Of a DNA stretch of 64,000 bases, positions 56,470-63,944 are shown in pieces. Source of the DNA: CAZTPC01 sp964615565 (lineage in GTDB: Bacteria; Patescibacteriota; Saccharimonadia; Saccharimonadales; AWTP1-31); contig CAZTPC010000002.1 of NCBI GenBank assembly GCA_964615565.1, forward strand, positions 16,073 to 80,072, in the 5' to 3' direction. A model generated the notes under the pieces. It made no database searches and had not been told where the DNA came from. It saw only the letters and a list, made by a program, of their open reading frames with translations. Every line of letters starts with the position of its first letter. Within the stretch, counting starts at the first letter, position 1. The position numbers were made by a program, and so were the translations under genes.

Positions 56470-57485
56470 GCAAATTGCCTCAGGAAGTCTAATTTTCCAG
56501 ATTCGAAGTGTCGGATATCTTCAATTCCGTATTTCATCATGACCAATCGCTCGATACCGCCACCCCAAGCAAAGCCGGTGTATTCGTTTGGATCGATACC
56601 TGCCATCTTGAGTACATTAGGATGAATCATCCCGCAGCCAAGTATTTCTAGCCAACGGTCAGCTTCTGTATCGCCTTTGCGCAGTGCGGTTGGCCGTTCG
56701 ATAGCAAACTCAAAACTTGGTTCGGTGAACGGAAAGTAAAACGGCTGGATCTTGGCCTGGAGCTGCTCTCCAAAATATTCACTCAGTAATGCGCGTAAAG
56801 TGGCGATCAGATTACCAACATTAATACCTTTGTCTACGTAGACACCCTCGTACTGGTAAAATGTATGTTCATGAGTAACATCGAGGTCCTCGTTGCGGAA
56901 GACCCGATCTGGAACCAGTACAGCGATTGGCTCACCCTTTTCTAGGTTGCCAATGTATTTCTTGAGAACACGGTTTTGCATAGTACTAGTGTGAGCTGGA
57001 GCAATGAGACCATCGGTGGTCATAAAGGTGTCATAGTCGTCGCGTGCCGGGTGGCCTTCTGGAAAATTTAGGGCCTCGAACATATGGTAATCGTCATCAA
57101 TCAAACGACTCTGTTCGATTGCAAAGCCCATCCGCTGGGCTATATCTACGATATATTCAAACTCCACCATCAATGGATGCTTACTGCCATTCTGAGCATC
57201 TAATAAGGTTGGCTTCGTAGCATTTACATCCATAGGAGCCGTAATATCGATAGCTGCAAGTTCTTCTTCGCTATCTTTCGCTTTTGCGACCCATTCAGAT
57301 ACTTCATTCTTGAGGTCGTTAATAGCCTTACCAAATGCTGCTCGCTCTTCTGGTGGCAACGTCTTTAATTCGCCATAGAGTGCGCCAAGTGTCTTACTGC
57401 GCAATATCGCCGATTTATCGGTTAATTTTTCAAACTCTTTTTTGAGCTGCGCCGCAGCTTTTGTTAGATCACTTTTGTCTGACAT
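56466..57485 (-). CDS. pheS: Phenylalanyl-tRNA synthetase subunit alpha
   Basis: Catalytic class II core. 339 residues: N-terminal coiled coil, motif 2 region (FRNEDLDVTHEHTFYQYEG) and motif 3 (GGGIERLVMMKYGI), with FEALNFPEGHPARDDYDTF. Preceded by extended TGC-TATAAT nine bases from ATG. First of the pheS-PNPOx-pheT unit. Confidence 0.97.
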   Translation of the reverse strand: MSDKSDLTKAAAQLKKEFEKLTDKSAILRSKTLGALYGELKTLPPEERAAFGKAINDLKNEVSEWVAKAKDSEEELAAIDITAPMDVNATKPTLLDAQNGSKHPLMVEFEYIVDIAQRMGFAIEQSRLIDDDYHMFEALNFPEGHPARDDYDTFMTTDGLIAPAHTSTMQNRVLKKYIGNLEKGEPIAVLVPDRVFRNEDLDVTHEHTFYQYEGVYVDKGINVGNLIATLRALLSEYFGEQLQAKIQPFYFPFTEPSFEFAIERPTALRKGDTEADRWLEILGCGMIHPNVLKMAGIDPNEYTGFAWGGGIERLVMMKYGIEDIRHFESGKLDFLRQFA

Positions 57486-57525
57486 ATTACTGGCATTATA
57501 GCAGCGTATTACAGATGTGGCGAGC

Positions 57526-57554
57526 TTGTATTTTATCTGTTTTTGGGCTATACT
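57526..57554 (+). promoter_or_regulatory. Promoter of the EF-hand protein gene
   Basis: TTGTAT (57526-57531), 17-base spacer, TATACT (57549-57554). The leader that follows is about 120 bases long; AAGCGT near 57569 can pair with ACGCTT near 57655, a possible folded leader. Confidence 0.55.
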
Positions 57555-57681
57555 AGTTCAAGCCTAATAAGCGTAGCTGCAACATCCCGAACCACGTCCA
57601 TATAAGTACGTGCCCATCCGGAATACTGCAATCACTCTTTTGGCCAATACAACTAAACGCTTTTTTAAGCATGGAGAGAGT

Positions 57682-58167
57682 ATGTCTGAAAGACTCCACA
57701 AATCAGATGTTTTGTCTGGTCAAATTTTACGTAAAGCTGCGGTTGTTGCAACATTAGCAGTTGCCAGCTTAGCTACAACGTCGTGTGAGGCGCTCGTTGA
57801 GACCGATACTGGAACATTTACTTGTTACACCGTCGGTGCAGAAGGTGGTGGGATAAATGGACCCGGTAAAATCACTGCGTCTGGAACAAAACCAATTCCT
57901 GGCGAGGTTGCTGCAGCAGATTTGAATGCCTACTATGGCAATCGGGCGACCGACTACGACGGGAATGGGAGAGTATCCGTTGCCGAGCGGAACCGATACA
58001 TACGGGAACATCCTTTACGCTTAGTCGTACCGGGCGCTGGAGTTTTTCGTATTGAAGATACTGGGGGGAACTTTAAAAAGACTAAACGATTTGACCTAGC
58101 AATGTGGAGAAAAGATTGTAAGCAATTTGGAAGGAAAGTCTTAGACTACACAATTGTTGCATCTTAG
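57682..58167 (+). CDS. Secreted protein with an EF-hand loop
   Basis: 161 residues. N-terminal signal-like helix (AAVVATLAVASLA) followed by TTSC, a near-lipobox; it may be a lipoprotein or secreted. The centre has a canonical calcium loop, DYDGNGRVSVAE, with Asp, Asp, Asn and Glu in the binding positions; only one loop is visible. Start at ATG 57682 with GGAG five bases upstream; the frame opens back to 57610, but that leaves no signal peptide. Function unknown. Confidence 0.8.
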   Translation: MSERLHKSDVLSGQILRKAAVVATLAVASLATTSCEALVETDTGTFTCYTVGAEGGGINGPGKITASGTKPIPGEVAAADLNAYYGNRATDYDGNGRVSVAERNRYIREHPLRLVVPGAGVFRIEDTGGNFKKTKRFDLAMWRKDCKQFGRKVLDYTIVAS

Positions 58168-58178
58168 CAACAGATCGT

Positions 58179-58184
58179 TACACT
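58179..58184 (+). promoter_or_regulatory. yajQ -10 element, leaderless
   Basis: TACACT, seven bases before the ATG; TTGCAT (58157-58162) is a fitting -35 with a 16-base spacer. Confidence 0.5.
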
Positions 58185-58191
58185 AGTAGTC

Positions 58192-58689
58192 ATGGCGAAT
58201 TTCTCATTTGATATTGTTAGCGATTACGACAAAGCCGAGCTTAATAACGTGTTCGACCAAACTGGTCGCGAAATAACAGCACGATATGACTTTAAGGGTA
58301 CATCGGCTGCTGTTGATTGGCTCAACGAAGATAAGACCGGTTTTAAGATTACCGGAGACCATCAGTATCAACTCGATGCGATTGTTGAGATCGTTCGAAA
58401 AAAGCTTGCTGCTCGAGAACAAAGCCAGAAACTTCTTGATGTCAGTAAGGAGCCCGTCACTAGTAACCTTAAGATGACCTGGGAGATACCTTTCAAACAA
58501 GGACTAGATCAAGATAAAGCCAAGAAAGTTACTTCTGCAATTCGCGAAGACTTCCCGAAGGCTAAAACACAAATTCAAGGCCAAGAAGTTCGTGTCATGA
58601 GCGGCAGTAAGGACGAACTGCAAGGCATTATGCAGTTACTCCGAAGCAAAGAATTCGACTTCCCTTTAAGCTTTACGAACTTCAGGTAA
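58192..58689 (+). CDS. yajQ: YajQ family nucleotide-binding protein
   Basis: 165 residues of the YajQ/UPF0234 family, two ferredoxin-like folds (FSFDIVSDYDKAELNN, YDFKGTSAAVDW). In some bacteria it binds nucleotides or c-di-GMP and affects regulation. TACACT lies seven bases before ATG 58192, so leaderless. Followed by the phosphatase gene after four bases. Confidence 0.94.
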   Translation: MANFSFDIVSDYDKAELNNVFDQTGREITARYDFKGTSAAVDWLNEDKTGFKITGDHQYQLDAIVEIVRKKLAAREQSQKLLDVSKEPVTSNLKMTWEIPFKQGLDQDKAKKVTSAIREDFPKAKTQIQGQEVRVMSGSKDELQGIMQLLRSKEFDFPLSFTNFR

Positions 58690-58693
58690 TACC

Positions 58694-59230
58694 ATGACCA
58701 AGTTAGTATTCTTCGCACACAGCACAACCTACGATAACGAGGCCAAGAACGCCACTGGCTGGCTGCAGGGAGAGTTATCTCCAACTGGTCTGGAGCAAGC
58801 GAAGAAACTGCCAACGCTACTTACTGATACCACTTTTGAAGTAGTGTTTTGTTCGGATCTACACCGTGCCATCCAATCCGCTGAGCTTGGCTTTATCGAT
58901 ACGCACCCTATTCGACATGACTGGCGTCTGCGCGAAGCAAACTATGGTGACCTGGATGGGACGAACAAGTCATTCAAATCTGATATGACTAAGTTCATTG
59001 ACGCTCCATACCCTGGTGGCGAATCATACAAAAACACGGAAGTTAGACTACGATCATTTCTGGATGATATCAAGAAATTCTTTCCAGACGGCTACATTGC
59101 AGTTATTGGGCACGAGGCAACACAGTTAGCCATTGAAGTTGTTATTAATAACAAGTCCTGGGAACAGGTTATCTCAGAAAACTGGCGCCCAAAAGGCGAA
59201 TGGCAGCCTGGCTGGATCTACGAGTTCTAA
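58694..59230 (+). CDS. Histidine phosphatase superfamily protein with altered RHG
   Basis: 178 residues, phosphoglycerate-mutase fold. The usual LVRHG reads FFAHS: the catalytic His remains but the preceding Arg and following Gly are changed. GWLQGELSPTGLEQA, the CSDLHRAIQSAE block and a second His in GHEATQ are kept. Activity may be lost or altered. Co-transcribed with yajQ. Confidence 0.85.
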   Translation: MTKLVFFAHSTTYDNEAKNATGWLQGELSPTGLEQAKKLPTLLTDTTFEVVFCSDLHRAIQSAELGFIDTHPIRHDWRLREANYGDLDGTNKSFKSDMTKFIDAPYPGGESYKNTEVRLRSFLDDIKKFFPDGYIAVIGHEATQLAIEVVINNKSWEQVISENWRPKGEWQPGWIYEF

Positions 59231-59246
59231 TCTAAAGCACTAGCAC

Positions 59247-59255
59247 TGTTATACT
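59247..59255 (+). promoter_or_regulatory. Extended -10 of the GH63-like gene, leaderless
   Basis: TGT-TATACT, six bases before ATG 59262. Confidence 0.55.
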
Positions 59256-59261
59256 GTTGGT

Positions 59262-60584
59262 ATGGCGAGCGAACATAGTGAGTTAATAGCTGGTGCTAAG
59301 AAAGTTCTAAAGCAGAACGATCAGAAGCTATATACATCACCAGCCGGTGATATGTACCCACATCAATGGTTGTGGGACAGCTGTTTTACGGCCATCGGAA
59401 TTCGACATTACGATGTTACGCGTGCTCAAACCGAACTTACCAGCTTACTACGTGGCCAATGGATAAATGGCATGTTACCAAACATGATATTCAAAGATAC
59501 TGGTCTGTATGCGCAAGACGCCAACATATGGCGCAGCAATTTATCTGTGCTGGCACCAGACGAAGTTAAAACTTCTGGAATTACTCAACCACCAATGCTT
59601 GCTGAAGCCGTGGTCCGAGTCGGACAGAAATTATCAAAAGCAGAACGCCGAAGCTGGTACCAGACCATGTACCCAGCACTCGTTGATTACCATATTTGGC
59701 TTTATCGTGAACGTGATCCGAAGCAAAGTGGCTTTGTGTTGCAACTGCATCCGTATGAAACAGGCTTAGATAGTACACCTCCCTGGATCGAACAGCTTCA
59801 TAAACATCACCGACCCTGGTGGGCAAAGACTATTGAGGCAACGAAACTTGTAAACCTTGTTAATTTCTTTAGGCGTGATACTCGGCATGTTACCCCGGGA
59901 CAACGTATGGATAATATGGATGCCCTGTTATTTTACGACCTAATCCGTAGACTTCGGGCGAAGAGCTATGATGCCGAAGAGGTAATAAAACACACCTATC
60001 TTTCTATCGAAGATATAACGTATAACAGTATATTCGTCCGTGCTAATGAACTTCTCCAGGAGATCGCTGAGTGTATCAACAATCCATTGCCCGAAGAACT
60101 AAGTGACGCGATCAAGCATAGCAGACAGGTTTTTGAGCAGCTCTGGGACAGTTATAGCAATCAATATTATTCCAGGAACCATCGTTCAAAGAAGCTGATC
60201 AGGGTACCCAGTATCGGTACACTCATGCCGCTGTATGCCGGCTGCATTACCAAAGAGCGCGCCGAGCAACTTGTAAACATGCTCCGAGATGAAAACATGT
60301 TTGCCAGTGAGTTCCCTGTTCCAAGCGTTCCGGTTAAAGCGAAAGAGTTCCAACCAATGCGTTATTGGCAAGGTCCGACATGGATTAATACTAACTGGTT
60401 ATTATGTGACGGTCTGGAAAGATATGGTTATCATGCCGAGGCCAAGCACATTCGTGAACAGTCGCTAAAGCTTGTGACAGAGCACGGATTTTATGAATAT
60501 TTCTCACCCCTAGATGGGTCCCCGGCAGGTGCTAACGACTTTAGTTGGACAGCAGCGCTTGTTCTGGATTGGCTTGAGACTTAA
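59262..60584 (+). CDS. GH63-like (alpha/alpha)6-barrel glycoside hydrolase
   Basis: 440 residues with the barrel motifs HQWLWDSCF, HPYETGLDSTP, YWQGPTWINTNWLL and FYEYFSP...FSWTAA. This pattern is shared by GH63 enzymes acting on mannosyl- or glucosylglycerate and related alpha-glucosides. No signal peptide, so cytoplasmic; the substrate is a guess. Its 3' end overlaps the next gene on the other strand by 44 bases. Confidence 0.85.
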   Translation: MASEHSELIAGAKKVLKQNDQKLYTSPAGDMYPHQWLWDSCFTAIGIRHYDVTRAQTELTSLLRGQWINGMLPNMIFKDTGLYAQDANIWRSNLSVLAPDEVKTSGITQPPMLAEAVVRVGQKLSKAERRSWYQTMYPALVDYHIWLYRERDPKQSGFVLQLHPYETGLDSTPPWIEQLHKHHRPWWAKTIEATKLVNLVNFFRRDTRHVTPGQRMDNMDALLFYDLIRRLRAKSYDAEEVIKHTYLSIEDITYNSIFVRANELLQEIAECINNPLPEELSDAIKHSRQVFEQLWDSYSNQYYSRNHRSKKLIRVPSIGTLMPLYAGCITKERAEQLVNMLRDENMFASEFPVPSVPVKAKEFQPMRYWQGPTWINTNWLLCDGLERYGYHAEAKHIREQSLKLVTEHGFYEYFSPLDGSPAGANDFSWTAALVLDWLET

Positions 60585-61059
60585 GCTCTTCTTCAACAGA
60601 CATTTGCGCGTAATCAAAAGCTGTATCAAGCACACCCATGGGATCAGACTCGAGTAGGTCTTCCCAGTCAGTTACAGCGTCCTCCTCATCTAGAGGATCG
60701 ACTTTTTTGTCCATCAGACGCTTAATGTATGCATCGCGGTAGGCACTTACCACGCTCGTTCGAAGCTCGGTAAGGTCGGGGTCTACCGTGTGCCGCTCCT
60801 CAACTATAACCTGAACATCTTCTTGGTTAACCTGATGGAAATTTGCAAATTCTTCAAGCCCTTCATCAAGAGTGGCTAGATCTTCGCCAGCTAGTTCAAG
60901 TGCTGCCCAATCGTCGACCACATCTATATCAAGAGCATACATGCCATACAAGGCAACACAGTTAGCTATGACCTCTTCGGCCATTACAATAACTTCTGCC
61001 TCAGCAGGGTCTACGGGCATAGGGGTATCAAAAGTTGGTAAATGCTTCTCAAATTTCAT
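60541..61059 (-). CDS. Acidic protein of unknown function
   Basis: 172 residues, strongly acidic, Ala-rich and predicted helical; no family recognised. ATG 61059 (a GTG three bases upstream is also possible) with TATAAT 12 bases upstream. The last 44 bases overlap the GH63-like gene in the opposite direction. Confidence 0.7.
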   Translation of the reverse strand: MKFEKHLPTFDTPMPVDPAEAEVIVMAEEVIANCVALYGMYALDIDVVDDWAALELAGEDLATLDEGLEEFANFHQVNQEDVQVIVEERHTVDPDLTELRTSVVSAYRDAYIKRLMDKKVDPLDEEDAVTDWEDLLESDPMGVLDTAFDYAQMSVEEELKSQANPEQALLSN

Positions 61060-61105
61060 CACAAAGTCTCGATTATAGTACTATTTACAACTCTTGTCCA
61101 GGGGG

Positions 61106-62332
61106 TTAATCGTCGATAGGTAAAGTCTGCACGGTCGTCTCTGCAGCCTGGTCTGACGCTTTATCGGCCAGCTGCTGAACCTTACCAAGTTTACGTTCAA
61201 TAGTTCGACTCTTAGTGCTAGCACTATCAATAGTCTTTGTTGCTTGCACGAGCTTTTCACGGGTCTTATCTAAGAGGTCACCAAACTTACCAAATTCTCC
61301 CTTAATACCAGTAAGCAGTTCCCATACCTGCCCAGTTTGCTCTGCTATAGCTAGTGTTCTGAATCCAAGCTGATAACTGTTTAGGATTGCAGCAATGGTG
61401 GTAGGACCTGCAATAGTAACCCGGTATTCGGTCTGTAGCATTTCGAATAGACCAGGCTCACGAAGAATCTCAGCAAACATACCCTCTGTCGGCACATATA
61501 AGACAGCGAAGTCAGTGGTCCTTGGTGGTGCAATGTACTTTGTCTTGATAGACTTTGCCTCAAGCTTAACTCTGCTAACCATAGCTTTTTGTGCTGCTGC
61601 CGCAAGATCGAGCTGACCTTTTTCCTGAGCGACAACTAAGCGCTGATAATCTTCTAGCGGGAACTTGGCATCGATCGGCAGATAGATGAACCCGCGCTCA
61701 GAGCTCTTATCTGGTAGCTTGATGGCAAAGTCTACGACATCTGCAGTTTTAGAATTCACTCGAACCTGCTTTTCGTAATGATCTTTGATGAACACCTGCT
61801 CTAATAGGCTTTCTAGTTGCACTTCGCCCCAGGTGCCACGGGTTTTTACGTTAGTTAGAACTCGTTTAAAGTCACTAACATCACTTGCCAAGTTTTGCAT
61901 CTCACCCAAGCCCTTATGGACAAGTTCGAGGCGTTCGCTGACCATCTTAAAGCTCTCGCTCAGACGTTTCTCGAGAGTGCTTTGGAGCTTCTCGTCGACT
62001 GTGCTGCGCATCTTTTCTAACTTCTCGGCATTATCTTTCTGGAGGCTTTCGAGCCGTGTTTCCACTGTCTTACGGATTGCTTCTAGTTTTTCATCATTCT
62101 TGTCTCGGAGTTGCTCCAGTCGCTTATCTATCGATTCACGGCTTTGGGTAAGACTGCCCATGAGTTCTTGGCGAAGATCTTTGTTCGCCGTTGCAAACTC
62201 ATTACGGTTCCGCATAAACTCATCACGCATTGGGCCATCAAGTCCTGCACTCTTGCTCTGAGTACTGCGATAGGCAACCCACGCCAGCAAAGCAAGATTA
62301 ACAAGACTTAAACCAATTACCACTCCGTTCAT
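61106..62332 (-). CDS. rmuC: DNA recombination protein RmuC-like
   Basis: 408 residues: N-terminal membrane segment (about 1-20), long coiled coil (40-150), and a C-terminal RmuC nuclease-like domain (VDFAIKLPDKSS, PIDAKFPLEDYQRL, VLYVPTEGMFAEIL). RmuC limits inverted-repeat-driven recombination in E. coli. Start chosen at ATG 62332 (MNGVVIGLSLVN) since an extended -10 ends six bases before it. Confidence 0.92.
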   Translation of the reverse strand: MNGVVIGLSLVNLALLAWVAYRSTQSKSAGLDGPMRDEFMRNRNEFATANKDLRQELMGSLTQSRESIDKRLEQLRDKNDEKLEAIRKTVETRLESLQKDNAEKLEKMRSTVDEKLQSTLEKRLSESFKMVSERLELVHKGLGEMQNLASDVSDFKRVLTNVKTRGTWGEVQLESLLEQVFIKDHYEKQVRVNSKTADVVDFAIKLPDKSSERGFIYLPIDAKFPLEDYQRLVVAQEKGQLDLAAAAQKAMVSRVKLEAKSIKTKYIAPPRTTDFAVLYVPTEGMFAEILREPGLFEMLQTEYRVTIAGPTTIAAILNSYQLGFRTLAIAEQTGQVWELLTGIKGEFGKFGDLLDKTREKLVQATKTIDSASTKSRTIERKLGKVQQLADKASDQAAETTVQTLPIDD

Positions 62333-62338
62333 GCTTAC

Positions 62339-62347
62339 AGTATAGCA
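62339..62347 (-). promoter_or_regulatory. rmuC extended -10 element, leaderless
   Basis: TGC-TATACT on the minus strand, six bases before ATG 62332, directly after the ZIP gene's stop codon. Confidence 0.6.
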
Positions 62348-62348
62348 A

Positions 62349-63128
62349 CTATTCGGCGATGAAGCCGTGGGCAAGCAATATTGCAGCACCAACTAAGACG
62401 GCGCCGAGGACAACCAATGACACCTGCAAATCGATAAACTGCTGTTTCTTTCGAGACTTATTAATGCTCGGGATAATATCACTTGCAGCTACATAGATAA
62501 AGAATCCGGCAGTAGAACCAAGCAGAATAGCTAATGTGTTGCCACCATCTTGCCCTGTTGCATAGAAGAGGCCGGCGCCAATCGCAGTCACTATAACCGC
62601 TGCACCATGCATAGCAATAATCTTAATTCGATCTAGCCCTCGCTTTAGCAAATATCCTGAGTCGGCGATTTCTCTCGGTATCTCATGCAGCGCTACTGCA
62701 ATAGTCGTAATTACTCCGGCGCTGAAACTAATCAGGAAAGCCCCCGCTATAGCTGCCCCATCAATGAAGTTATGCAGTAAGTTGCCAATTATTGCCAGCC
62801 TGGTCACTGGCTCAGGATGTGATTTTGCCGTCTCATATGGTTCATGCCCATGGTGATGGAACCAGTGTAGCCAACCTTCGAGTAGGAAGAAAAAGAGGAT
62901 CCCACCGAGTGCAGCAGATAATACGACCATCGGCTCGAACTTCTCCACTCCCTCATGTAAAAAGTCCAAAAATGCTGCAGCTAGTAAAGCTCCAGCTGCA
63001 AATGGCGTAGCATGACGAGCTAGCACTGCAGTTGTTTTCTTATGGGTTAGTAATAGTGAGCTGGCGATAAAGACTAGCAGATCACCGGCAAGAGCGATTG
63101 CGAGCACAATAAGTAGTGATGTTTTCAT
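62349..63128 (-). CDS. ZIP family metal transporter
   Basis: 259 residues with about eight membrane segments. The ZIP core is visible: LLHNFIDGAA (helix 4 metal site) and ALHEIPREIAD (helix 5). Imports Zn2+ or Fe2+. Divergent from the Fur-family regulator with 65 bases between, so Fur control is likely. A TATTCT seven bases before ATG 63128 fits leaderless transcription. Confidence 0.93.
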   Translation of the reverse strand: MKTSLLIVLAIALAGDLLVFIASSLLLTHKKTTAVLARHATPFAAGALLAAAFLDFLHEGVEKFEPMVVLSAALGGILFFFLLEGWLHWFHHHGHEPYETAKSHPEPVTRLAIIGNLLHNFIDGAAIAGAFLISFSAGVITTIAVALHEIPREIADSGYLLKRGLDRIKIIAMHGAAVIVTAIGAGLFYATGQDGGNTLAILLGSTAGFFIYVAASDIIPSINKSRKKQQFIDLQVSLVVLGAVLVGAAILLAHGFIAE

Positions 63129-63135
63129 GAGTTTT

Positions 63136-63141
63136 AGAATA
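63136..63141 (-). promoter_or_regulatory. ZIP gene -10 element, leaderless
   Basis: TATTCT on the minus strand, seven bases before ATG 63128. Confidence 0.5.
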
Positions 63142-63158
63142 GCGAAGCTTCTGTGACT

Positions 63159-63187
63159 TTGTAACTTTGTCGCATTTTGAGTATAAT
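63159..63187 (+). promoter_or_regulatory. fur promoter, leaderless
   Basis: TTGTAA (63159-63164), 17-base spacer, consensus TATAAT (63182-63187), six bases to ATG 63194. It settles the start against a longer frame to 63167, which would begin inside the promoter. Shared control region with the divergent ZIP gene. Confidence 0.7.
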
Positions 63188-63193
63188 TGCGAT

Positions 63194-63610
63194 ATGTCAG
63201 TATCTAGCTTTGAGACCGAACTACGTAAACACGGTCAGCACGCAACCAAGCCTCGTCAGGCAGTATTTAGTGTACTTTCAAGCCAGCAGCCCTTGTCCAT
63301 GAAAGAATTAGTGAACGCATGCAAAACGATCGACAGGTCGAGCGTATATCGTACAGTAGATCTGTTTGAGTCACTCGGATTTGTGCGCCGGATCCAACGT
63401 GGCTGGAAATATGAACTTGAACTAACTGACGTGTTCACAGAGCATCACCACCACTTACATTGTCTGTCTTGTGGCCGAACAGTTGATATTCATGACCATA
63501 AAGCACTCACCGATAGTATCAACCAACTTGCCCAACACTCTGGTTTCACGCCAACAAATCATGAGCTTGAGATCAGTGGCTATTGTGCTGAGTGTGCTGC
63601 AAGAAAATAA
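63194..63610 (+). CDS. fur: Fur-family metal regulator
   Basis: 138 residues. Winged-helix DNA-binding N-terminus (KPRQAVFSVLSS, SSVYRTVDLFESLGFV), HHHHLHCLSCGRTVDIHD metal site and the structural zinc Cys pairs (CLSC, CAEC). Fur, Zur or PerR cannot be separated by eye; the divergent ZIP gene favours a zinc or iron role. Probably represses the transporter when metal is plentiful. Confidence 0.93.
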   Translation: MSVSSFETELRKHGQHATKPRQAVFSVLSSQQPLSMKELVNACKTIDRSSVYRTVDLFESLGFVRRIQRGWKYELELTDVFTEHHHHLHCLSCGRTVDIHDHKALTDSINQLAQHSGFTPTNHELEISGYCAECAARK

Positions 63611-63633
63611 CCTTCAAACCCCATATATACAAG

Positions 63634-63658
63634 GAACCCCAAGCACTGCTTAGGGTTC
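63634..63658. other. Hairpin after fur
   Basis: GAACCC-C-AAGC / GCTT-A-GGGTTC around ACT, a stable stem with one mismatch. No U-run follows on the plus strand, so a factor-independent terminator is not claimed. A weaker GGAAG/CTTCC hairpin follows at 63662-63678. The 200 bases between fur and the tRNA hold only these hairpins and the tRNA promoter. Confidence 0.5.
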
Positions 63659-63763
63659 ACAGGAAGCCTCACACTTCCAACATATAGCTTATGCCTAACA
63701 TGGTATTGATGCAATAGATTTGTTGGGATGCAACATAACACGATTCATCCCACCCAAGGAGAC

Positions 63764-63792
63764 TGTTCAACAGAGAAGAAATACCGTATAAT
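63764..63792 (+). promoter_or_regulatory. tRNA-Gln promoter
   Basis: Consensus TATAAT at 63787-63792 with weak TGTTCA at 63764-63769 (17-base spacer). About 21 bases before the tRNA start. Confidence 0.6.
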
Positions 63793-63813
63793 ACACACCT
63801 GTATTAACACCGT

Positions 63814-63888
63814 TAGGGTGTCGCCAAGTGGTAAGGCACTGGGTTCTGGTCCCAGCATTCGGGGGTTCGAATCCCTCCACCCTAGCCA
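63814..63888 (+). tRNA. tRNA-Gln, anticodon CTG
   Basis: Complete cloverleaf, 75 bases including encoded CCA. Seven-pair acceptor stem TAGGGTG/CACCCTA with the U1-A72 pair typical of tRNA-Gln, D arm, anticodon arm CTGGG-TTCTGGT-CCCAG giving anticodon CTG (codon CAG), T loop TTCGAAT and discriminator G. Confidence 0.97.
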
Positions 63889-63920
63889 TATAGAACGCAG
63901 CAAGGCCCGCAGCTTGCCAG

Positions 63921-63944
63921 CACCCCTGTTTATGGGGTGTTTTT
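63921..63944 (+). terminator. Terminator after tRNA-Gln
   Basis: CACCCC, seven-base loop, GGGGTG, then a run of five T. Typical factor-independent terminator. Confidence 0.85.

Noticed and set aside
61785..62261. 158-residue plus-strand ORF
   Set aside because: Antisense to the rmuC coiled coil; composition follows the reverse of Lys/Glu heptads.
63634..63658. Factor-independent terminator of fur
   Set aside because: The stem is good but is not followed by a U-run on the plus strand.
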